6,512 nucleotides of DNA from Sphingomicrobium sp. (GTDB taxonomy: Bacteria; Pseudomonadota; Alphaproteobacteria; Sphingomonadales; Sphingomonadaceae): NCBI GenBank assembly GCA_030146725.1, contig JASLBJ010000225.1, positions 1 through 6,512 on the forward strand, read 5' to 3'. This document shows positions 1 to 6,512 of this stretch, piece by piece. The position numbers and the translations under genes were made by a program. The notes under the pieces are model-generated. The model searched no databases. It had not been told where the DNA came from and was given only the letters and a program-made list of their open reading frames with translations. Numbering within the stretch: the stretch's first letter is position 1; each line of letters starts with the position of its first letter.

Positions 1-264
1 GTCTATACGACGACCCCGAAGAAGCCGAACTCGGCGTTGCGCAAGGTGGCCAAGGTCCGCCTGACCAACCAGCGCGAAGTGATCAGCTACATCCCCGGCG
101 AGGGCCACAACCTCCAGGAGCACAGCGTCGTGCTGATCCGCGGTGGCCGTGTGCGCGATTTGCCCGGCGTACGTTATCACGTGCTTCGCGGCGTCCTCGA
201 TACCCAGGGTGTCAAGGACCGGCGCCAGTCGCGTTCGAAGTATGGCGCCAAGCGTCCCAAGTAA
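1..264 (+). CDS. rpsL: Ribosomal protein S12 (uS12), 5' end missing
   Basis: S12 is a 30S protein at the decoding centre that helps control accuracy of codon-anticodon pairing. The window opens in frame at the [16 protein letters not shown] segment, so by alignment with remembered E. coli S12 the first codon is residue 37. The remaining 87 residues run to the usual C-terminus [11 protein letters not shown] and a TAA stop. Conserved blocks seen are [30 protein letters not shown] and GVKDR. Lys43, a classical streptomycin-resistance site, is lysine (nt 19-21). Position 88, the other classical site, is arginine (CGC, nt 154-156) where E. coli has lysine. Asp89, the residue thiomethylated by RimO in E. 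coli, is present. An in-frame TTG at 37 is internal and is not a start. The start codon and the operon promoter lie outside the window. Confidence 0.98.
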   Translation, partial: VYTTTPKKPNSALRKVAKVRLTNQREVISYIPGEGHNLQEHSVVLIRGGRVRDLPGVRYHVLRGVLDTQGVKDRRQSRSKYGAKRPK

Positions 265-354
265 TTTGCAGCAGCGAGTAAGCCCCGGACAGGGCTCCCA
301 TCCTTGATGGGTTCCCACATGTTCCGGACCAGGCTGAAGAGAAAGGAATAATCT
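265..354 (+). promoter_or_regulatory. rpsL-rpsG intercistronic region with two tandem hairpins and rpsG ribosome-binding site
   Basis: This 90-nt gap contains hairpin 1 (AGCCC 281-285 with GGGCT 292-296, 6-nt loop) and, directly after it, hairpin 2 (CCCATC 297-302 with GATGGG 306-311, 3-nt loop). CCGGA at 285-289 can also pair at long range with TCCGG at 323-327, which would compete with hairpin 1. GGTTC 310-314 can pair with GGACC 326-330, which would compete with hairpin 2. The Shine-Dalgarno AAGGA (343-347) lies 7 nt before the rpsG ATG. In E. coli the rpsL-rpsG gap is where S7 represses its own operon. A similar role here is an inference from position and structure only. There is no T-tract, so these hairpins are not terminators. 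Confidence 0.5.
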
Positions 355-825
355 ATGTCCCGTCGTCGCCGCCCGGAAAAGCGCGAGATCCTGCCCGATC
401 CCAAGTTCGGGGATGAAGTCCTATCGAAGTTCATGAATTCGATCATGCTCGACGGCAAGAAGTCGGTCGCCGAGAACATCGTCTATGGTGCGCTCGAGAG
501 CGTCGAAACGCGCCTCAAGCGGGAGCCGATCGGGGTTTTCCACGATGCGCTCAACAATGTGAAGCCAGGAATCGAGGTCCGCAGCCGCCGCGTCGGCGGT
601 GCGACTTACCAGGTGCCGGTCGATGTCCGCGTCGAGCGCGCGCAGGCCCTGGCGATCCGCTGGCTGATCACCGCCGCTCGGGCACGGTCGGAAAAGACCA
701 TGGCCGGCCGCTTGTCGGGCGAACTGATGGATGCCTCGCAGAACCGCGGCAATGCGGTGAAGAAGCGCGAGGACACGCATCGCATGGCCGAGGCCAACCG
801 CGCCTTCTCGCACTACCGCTGGTAA
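355..825 (+). CDS. rpsG: Ribosomal protein S7 (uS7)
   Basis: S7 is a primary assembly protein of the 30S head. It nucleates folding of the 3' domain of 16S rRNA and touches the E-site tRNA. The 156-residue product starts [12 protein letters not shown] with the basic N-terminus of the family. It has PDPKFGDE near residues 15-21, the beta-hairpin segment [17 protein letters not shown] at about 76-92, and the C-terminal block [22 protein letters not shown]. It ends at that YRW, without the longer tail seen in E. coli K-12 S7, as is common in the family. The ATG at 355 is supported by AAGGA 7 nt upstream and by full family length. It follows rpsL by 90 nt and precedes fusA by 65 nt, the standard str-operon order. 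Confidence 0.98.
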   Translation: MSRRRRPEKREILPDPKFGDEVLSKFMNSIMLDGKKSVAENIVYGALESVETRLKREPIGVFHDALNNVKPGIEVRSRRVGGATYQVPVDVRVERAQALAIRWLITAARARSEKTMAGRLSGELMDASQNRGNAVKKREDTHRMAEANRAFSHYRW

Positions 826-890
826 GTTTCACACCTATATTGCGAGCGTCCGGCGCTGCCGGTCCCCCGCATCGCTAAGGATTAACGATC
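826..890 (+). promoter_or_regulatory. rpsG-fusA gap with small hairpin and fusA ribosome-binding site
   Basis: A short GC-rich hairpin (CCGGC 850-854 with GCCGG 858-862, 3-nt loop) is followed by the Shine-Dalgarno TAAGGA at 876-881, 9 nt before the fusA ATG. No T-tract follows the hairpin, so it does not look like a terminator. I see no promoter. The hairpin may be incidental in such GC-rich DNA. Confidence 0.4.
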
Positions 891-2987
<2,097 letters not shown>

Positions 2988-3018
2988 GCTAGAAATAGAG
3001 GCTATGGGCGCGCCCTGC

Positions 3019-3043
3019 GAACGGGCGGCCGCCCCGTTTTTTT
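3019..3043 (+). terminator. Terminator-like hairpin between fusA and tuf (possible attenuator)
   Basis: GAAC 3019-3022 plus GGGC 3023-3026 pair with GCCC 3031-3034 and, across a one-base bulge (C3035), with GTTT 3036-3039. The loop is GGCC 3027-3030. Seven consecutive T's (3037-3043) follow, giving the shape of an intrinsic terminator. It ends only 21 nt before the tuf start codon, so little room is left for a promoter downstream of it. An upstream CGCCC (3011-3015) can instead pair with GGGCG (3023-3027), which would break the terminator stem. Termination here is probably partial, because no promoter that would escape it is visible. The tuf Shine-Dalgarno GAGG (3055-3058) lies after the T-tract. 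Confidence 0.7.
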
Positions 3044-3064
3044 CAGACACAGAAGAGGCGTATA

Positions 3065-4255
3065 ATGGCGAAGGCTAAATTCGAGCGGAACAAGCCGCAC
3101 TGCAACATCGGCACCATCGGTCACGTCGACCATGGCAAGACCTCGCTGACGGCGGCGATCACCAAGGTGCTGGCCGAGACCGGCGGCGGCGTTGCCGTCG
3201 ACTTCGCCAACATCGACAAGGCGCCCGAAGAGCGCGAGCGCGGGATCACCATCTCGACCGCTCACGTCGAGTATGAGACCGCCAATCGCCACTACGCCCA
3301 CGTCGATTGCCCGGGTCACGCCGATTATGTGAAGAACATGATCACCGGCGCCGCGCAGATGGACGGCGCGATCCTGGTCGTGTCGGCCGCAGACGGCCCG
3401 ATGCCGCAGACCAAGGAGCACATCCTGCTTGCAAAGCAGGTCGGCGTTCCGACGATGGTCGTGTTCCTCAACAAGGTCGACCAGGTCGACGATCCCGAGC
3501 TGCTCGAGCTGGTCGAGCTCGAAATCCGCGAGGAGCTGACCAAGCGCGACTTCGACGGCGACAATATTCCGATCGTTGCAGGCTCGGCCCTTGCGGTGCT
3601 CGAGGACAGCAACGACGAGATCGGCAAGCAGGCGATCCTCAAGTTGATGGAAGCCGTCGATAGCTGGATCCCGCAGCCCGAGCGTCCGCTCGACAAGCCG
3701 TTCCTGATGCCGATCGAGGACGTGTTCTCGATCTCGGGTCGCGGCACGGTCGTCACCGGCCGGATCGAGACCGGAATCGTCAAGGTCGGCGAGGAAGTCG
3801 AGATCGTCGGCATCAAGGACACCAAGAAGACGGTCGTGACCGGCGTCGAGATGTTCCGCAAGCTGCTCGACCAGGGCCAGGCCGGCGACAACGTCGGTGC
3901 GCTGATCCGCGGCGTCGGACGCGAAGAGGTCGAGCGTGGCCAGGTGCTGTGCAAGCCGGGTTCGATCACCCCGCACACCGACTTTCAGGCCGAGGTCTAT
4001 GTCCTGTCGAAGGACGAGGGCGGCCGTCATACGCCGTTCTTCGCCAACTACCGTCCGCAGTTCTACTTCCGCACGACCGACGTGACGGGCGAAGTGATGC
4101 TGCCGGAGGGTACCGAGATGGTGATGCCGGGCGACAATGTGACGCTTGGCGTCAAGCTGATCGCGCCGATCGCCATGGATCCCGGCCTGCGCTTCGCGAT
4201 CCGCGAAGGCGGACGGACCGTCGGTGCAGGGGTTGTCGGTTCGATCTCGAAGTAA
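3065..4255 (+). CDS. tuf: Translation elongation factor Tu (EF-Tu)
   Basis: EF-Tu carries aminoacyl-tRNA to the ribosomal A site as a GTP ternary complex. The 396-residue product is full length. Motifs seen are GHVDHGKT at 19-26 (P-loop), RGITI at 59-63 (switch I), DCPGHADY at 81-88 with the catalytic histidine at 85, NKVD at 136-139 and SAL in the G5 loop. Domains II and III follow, with [12 protein letters not shown], the [13 protein letters not shown] segment and the C-terminal [18 protein letters not shown]. The ATG has GAGG 6 nt upstream and matches the family start. It is preceded by a terminator-like hairpin and followed by a clear intrinsic terminator. Many proteobacteria carry a second tuf copy elsewhere, which this window cannot show. 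Confidence 0.98.
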   Translation: MAKAKFERNKPHCNIGTIGHVDHGKTSLTAAITKVLAETGGGVAVDFANIDKAPEERERGITISTAHVEYETANRHYAHVDCPGHADYVKNMITGAAQMDGAILVVSAADGPMPQTKEHILLAKQVGVPTMVVFLNKVDQVDDPELLELVELEIREELTKRDFDGDNIPIVAGSALAVLEDSNDEIGKQAILKLMEAVDSWIPQPERPLDKPFLMPIEDVFSISGRGTVVTGRIETGIVKVGEEVEIVGIKDTKKTVVTGVEMFRKLLDQGQAGDNVGALIRGVGREEVERGQVLCKPGSITPHTDFQAEVYVLSKDEGGRHTPFFANYRPQFYFRTTDVTGEVMLPEGTEMVMPGDNVTLGVKLIAPIAMDPGLRFAIREGGRTVGAGVVGSISK

Positions 4256-4264
4256 TATAGGACT

Positions 4265-4311
4265 GCAACCGCGCGATTCTGATTGAGGGTCGCGCGGTTC
4301 GCTTTTTGTTT
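4265..4311 (+). terminator. Intrinsic terminator after tuf (end of str operon)
   Basis: A perfect 10-bp inverted repeat (AACCGCGCGA 4267-4276 with TCGCGCGGTT 4290-4299, 13-nt loop) is followed by TTTTT at 4303-4307 and a further TTT at 4309-4311. Two more pairs (4265-4266 with 4301-4302) are possible across a bulge. It starts 10 nt after the tuf stop codon. This is the clearest terminator in the window and marks the likely end of the str transcription unit. Confidence 0.9.
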
Positions 4312-4411
4312 GTGGAGTAAGCGGCGTTCTGGCCGAAAGGTCATGAAGAGCGTTGTATTTGCTCGTTTGGTGTAGCCCGCAAGGGCGCGGCTATTTCGCA
4401 TCGGTAGGGTT
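4312..4411 (+). promoter_or_regulatory. rpsJ upstream region (S10 operon leader) with a strong hairpin at 4372-4394
   Basis: Because a strong terminator ends the str operon just upstream, the S10 operon promoter, if separate, should lie in this stretch. I could not find a convincing -35/-10 pair. TTGTAT at 4353-4358 has no partner at a good distance. A hairpin forms from TAGCC 4373-4377 with GGCTA 4389-4393, then CGC 4378-4380 with GCG 4385-4387, with C4388 bulged and loop AAGG. It ends about 18 nt before the rpsJ ATG. The rpsJ ribosome-binding site is weak: the nearest purine run, AGGG at 4406-4409, is only 2 nt from the start codon. E. coli has an L4-responsive leader at this place, but I recognise no such motif here. 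Confidence 0.4.
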
Positions 4412-4723
<312 letters not shown>

Positions 4724-4904
4724 GGGCTCAGCAACGCGCGGGGAAACTCGCGCAAGACTAGGGTGATACCGCCGGGATTTTCCCGGGCTGCGTCCCCGCC
4801 GTTCCGCGACATCGCGGAGCACTAGCCCAGGCGGGGCACGTTCATATCGTCGGGCTTCACGCCCCTTCGGAATTGTCCGGGGGCCTCTGTATGGGAGTTT
4901 GGTC
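4724..4904 (+). promoter_or_regulatory. Structured rpsJ-rplC leader RNA (possible autoregulatory element)
   Basis: This 181-nt gap has no gene but dense potential pairing. P1 is GCGCGGG 4736-4742 with CTCGCGC 4747-4753, including one G-U pair and capped by a GAAA tetraloop. A closing helix pairs 4762-4768 with 4845-4851 and encloses two arms. Arm A is CCGGGA 4772-4777 with TCCCGG 4781-4786. Arm B is CGT plus CCCCGCC 4791-4800 with GGCGGGG plus ACG 4830-4840, with C4837 bulged, and is topped by TCCGCG 4803-4808 with CGCGGA 4813-4818. Together these make a three-way junction. A last hairpin pairs GCCCC 4861-4865 with GGGGC 4880-4884 and CGG 4868-4870 with CCG 4877-4879. None of these stems has a T-tract, so they are not terminators. 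The rplC Shine-Dalgarno GGGAG (4893-4897) follows. Regulation by a ribosomal protein is inferred, and I do not recognise a named RNA family. Confidence 0.6.
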
Positions 4905-5786
4905 ATGCGCACTGGCGTGATCGCGAAAAAGGTCGGGATGACCCGCCTGTTCCAGGCGGACGGTCGGCATGTGCCGGTTACCGTCCTGCAACTGGACAAT
5001 GTCCAGGTCGTCGGCCGTCGCGAGACGAACCGGGACGGCTATACCGCCGTCCAGCTTGGCGCCGGCACGGCGAAAGCGAAGAATGTCGCCAAGCCGCAGC
5101 GGGCCGCGTTCGGCATCGCCGAAGTCGAGCCCAAGGCTCGCGTCGTCGAGTTCCGGGTGGCCGAAGATGCGTTGCTCGATCTTGGCGCGACCATCAGCGC
5201 AGAGCATTTCATCGCCGGCCAGATGGTCGATGTCGCCGGCGTGACTCAGGGCAAGGGCTTTGCCGGAGCGATGAAGCGCTGGGGCTTCAAGGGCCTGCGC
5301 GCGACTCACGGTGTCTCGGTCTCGCACCGTTCGCACGGCTCGACCGGTCAACGCCAGGATCCGGGCAAGGTCTTCAAGAACAAGAAGATGGCCGGCCACA
5401 TGGGCGCGCGCAATCGCACCCAGCAGAACCTCGAGGTCGTCCGCACCGATGCGCTGCGTGGTCTCGTGTTCATCAAGGGCTCGGTTCCGGGTCACAAGGG
5501 CAGCTGGCTGACCATCCAGGACGCGATCAAGATCCCGCGCGGCGACGATCTGCCGTATCCGGCGGGCCTGCTCGACACGTCGGCTCCGGTCGACGAGAGC
5601 GAGCTTCCGGCGGCCGGCCTGGTCGACGATGCGGCGGTCCACGAGATTCCGGCGCTACCCGGCGACGACGAGGTTGCGGCGATCGCGGCCGAGCAGGACG
5701 CCGGCGTGGCTGCGTCCGATGCCGCCGAAGCGGCTGAGGCCGCCGATCCGGCGACCCCCACCGCCGACGACAGCAAGGAAGGCTGA
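4905..5786 (+). CDS. rplC: Ribosomal protein L3 (uL3) with long acidic C-terminal tail
   Basis: L3 is an early-assembling 50S protein that binds near the 3' end of 23S rRNA and extends a loop toward the peptidyl-transferase centre. The ATG at 4905 is preferred over the in-frame TTG at 4899. It gives the usual [16 protein letters not shown] start and has GGGAG 7 nt upstream. The product is 293 residues. Family blocks include [50 protein letters not shown] and [13 protein letters not shown]. The GQRQ segment is where E. coli L3 carries its PrmB-methylated glutamine. The core ends near residue 212 (AIKIPR). The remaining 81 residues are an Ala/Asp/Glu-rich, low-complexity tail with 21 acidic residues and one lysine. 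Its stop is 3 nt from the rplD start, suggesting translational coupling. Confidence 0.97.
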   Translation: MRTGVIAKKVGMTRLFQADGRHVPVTVLQLDNVQVVGRRETNRDGYTAVQLGAGTAKAKNVAKPQRAAFGIAEVEPKARVVEFRVAEDALLDLGATISAEHFIAGQMVDVAGVTQGKGFAGAMKRWGFKGLRATHGVSVSHRSHGSTGQRQDPGKVFKNKKMAGHMGARNRTQQNLEVVRTDALRGLVFIKGSVPGHKGSWLTIQDAIKIPRGDDLPYPAGLLDTSAPVDESELPAAGLVDDAAVHEIPALPGDDEVAAIAAEQDAGVAASDAAEAAEAADPATPTADDSKEG

Positions 5787-5789
5787 GCG

Positions 5790-6431
5790 ATGAAGGTCAA
5801 GGTACAGAACCTCGACGGTGCGCAGGCCACGGATGGCGCTGGCGCGGACATCGAGCTCAACGACGCGATCTTCGACGTCGAGCCGCGCGGCGACATCCTT
5901 CACCGGGTCGTCACGTGGCAGCTGATCAACCGCCGTGCTCCGGGACGTGCGACTCGCGAGCGCAGTGAAGTCGCGCGCACGGGCAAGAAGTTCGGCAAGC
6001 AGAAGGGCGGCGGTACCGCTCGTCACGGCGATCGCCGCGCTCCGATCTTCATCGGCGGCGGCAAGGCGCACGGCGCGCGGGCCCGGATCTTCAGCTCGAG
6101 CCTCAACAAGAAGGTCCGTGCACTCGGCCTCAGGATGGCGCTGTCGTCCAAGGCGCGCGACGGCCAACTGGTCGTGCTCGACAATCTCGACCTCAGCGAA
6201 GGCAAGACCAAGGAGCTGCACAGCCGCCTCGGCCAGCTCGGCTTTGGCCGGACCGCACTGGTGATCGACGGCGACGCGCTCAACGTCAGCTTTGCCCGTG
6301 CCTCGTCGAACCTTGGGAGCATCAACCTGATGCCCGCGGTCGGCGCCAACGTGTACGACATCATGCGCCACGAGACGCTGGTTCTGACCCGCGCCGCGGT
6401 CGAAAAGCTGGAGGCCCGGTTCAATGGCTAA
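5790..6431 (+). CDS. rplD: Ribosomal protein L4 (uL4)
   Basis: L4 is an early 50S assembly protein whose long loop lines the peptide exit tunnel. In E. coli it also represses the S10 operon. The 213-residue product has the basic tunnel loop at about residues 48-105. This includes GKKFGKQKGGGTARHGDRRAP and IFIGGGKAHGARAR, where E. coli has the macrolide-related KGTGRAR and GGG segments. The globular part follows, with SLNKKVRALGLRMALSSK and a C-terminal block SINLMPAVGANVYDIMRHETLVLTRAAVEKLEARF. The start ATG follows the rplC TGA by 3 nt, and its Shine-Dalgarno (AAGGAAGG 5775-5782) lies inside the end of rplC. Its 3' end overlaps rplW by 8 nt. The loop sequence resembles sphingomonad L4 as I remember it. 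Confidence 0.97.
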   Translation: MKVKVQNLDGAQATDGAGADIELNDAIFDVEPRGDILHRVVTWQLINRRAPGRATRERSEVARTGKKFGKQKGGGTARHGDRRAPIFIGGGKAHGARARIFSSSLNKKVRALGLRMALSSKARDGQLVVLDNLDLSEGKTKELHSRLGQLGFGRTALVIDGDALNVSFARASSNLGSINLMPAVGANVYDIMRHETLVLTRAAVEKLEARFNG

Positions 6432-6512
6432 GCAAGCCACAACTGCCAATCGCGACCGCCCGGCGGCCGAAGCGCGGCACTACGACATCGTGCTTGCGCC
6501 GCACATCACCGA
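6424..6512 (+). CDS. rplW: Ribosomal protein L23 (uL23), 3' end outside window
   Basis: Only the first 29 codons are visible. L23 sits at the exit of the peptide tunnel and is the docking site for trigger factor and signal recognition particle. The segment HYDIVLAPHIT at residues 19-29 matches the L23 N-terminal motif (compare YDVI..P.ITEKS in other bacteria). It is preceded by a short, polar, family-variable leader. The ATG at 6424 lies inside the end of rplD in another frame (8-nt overlap). GGAGG at 6410-6414, 9 nt upstream, supports this start. The position directly after rplD is the standard S10 operon order. Confidence 0.93.
   Translation, partial: MAKQATTANRDRPAAEARHYDIVLAPHIT

Noticed and set aside
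326..334. GACCAGGCT resembling GACCAGGGCT of 16S rRNA, near the S7-binding 3' domain
   Set aside because: Only about seven contiguous bases match, which is expected by chance against a 1.5-kb rRNA, and no second collinear segment was found.
3061..3066. Perfect TATAAT hexamer overlapping the tuf start codon
   Set aside because: A promoter here would start transcription inside tuf and omit its ATG. No -35 element is present, only the T-tract of the terminator. The match arises from a short AT-rich spacer next to ATG.
4897..4902. GTTTGG before rplC as a third helix 89 segment (E. coli 23S 2490-2495)
   Set aside because: Six bases is too short to count as evidence, though its order is consistent with the two longer matches.
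4899..4904. TTG at 4899 as an alternative start for rplC
   Set aside because: It would add two residues (MV) before the conserved MRTGVIAKK start and leave only about 1 nt between GGGAG and the start codon. The ATG at 4905 has correct spacing.
4891..4920. Nine-codon ORF (ATG 4891 to TGA 4918-4920) overlapping the rplC start in another frame
   Set aside because: Only a G-run precedes it and its ATG overlaps the rplC Shine-Dalgarno. A short ORF of this length is expected by chance.

Overview
This window holds the 3' part of the str operon followed directly by the 5' part of the S10 ribosomal-protein operon, all on the + strand. The order is rpsL (3' part), rpsG, fusA, tuf, rpsJ, rplC, rplD, rplW (5' part). 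The high GC content, the short C-terminus of S7, the [13 protein letters not shown] start of S10, the alphaproteobacterial style of EF-Tu ([22 protein letters not shown]) and the L4 segment SLNKKVRALGLRMALSSK all suggest an alphaproteobacterium. A sphingomonad (Sphingomonadales) is the best guess. That placement is inferred from remembered sequences, not from a search.

Layout: rpsL runs off the left edge. A 90-nt gap with two tandem hairpins leads to rpsG. A 65-nt gap leads to fusA, which encodes EF-G. A 77-nt gap holding a terminator-like hairpin with seven T's leads to tuf, which encodes EF-Tu. A 156-nt gap has a strong intrinsic terminator just after tuf and a second hairpin just before rpsJ. 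A 181-nt, heavily structured gap separates rpsJ from rplC. rplC and rplD are 3 nt apart, and rplD and rplW overlap by 8 nt. rplW runs off the right edge. I see no mobile element, CRISPR array, tRNA, rRNA gene or minus-strand gene.

The proteins form one functional unit. S12, S7 and S10 belong to the 30S subunit and L3, L4 and L23 to the 50S subunit. EF-G and EF-Tu drive translocation and aminoacyl-tRNA delivery. The genes are conventional and intact, so the interest lies between them.

The main observation is the rpsJ-rplC leader. It can fold into a GAAA-capped hairpin followed by a three-way junction. It also carries, in the same order, two 14-nt segments that each match 13 of 14 positions of helix 89 in E. 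coli 23S rRNA, as I remember that sequence. This could be an rRNA-mimicking autoregulatory leader. The fusA-tuf terminator with a competing hairpin, the rpsL-rpsG hairpins, arginine at S12 position 88 and an 81-residue acidic tail on L3 are secondary points.
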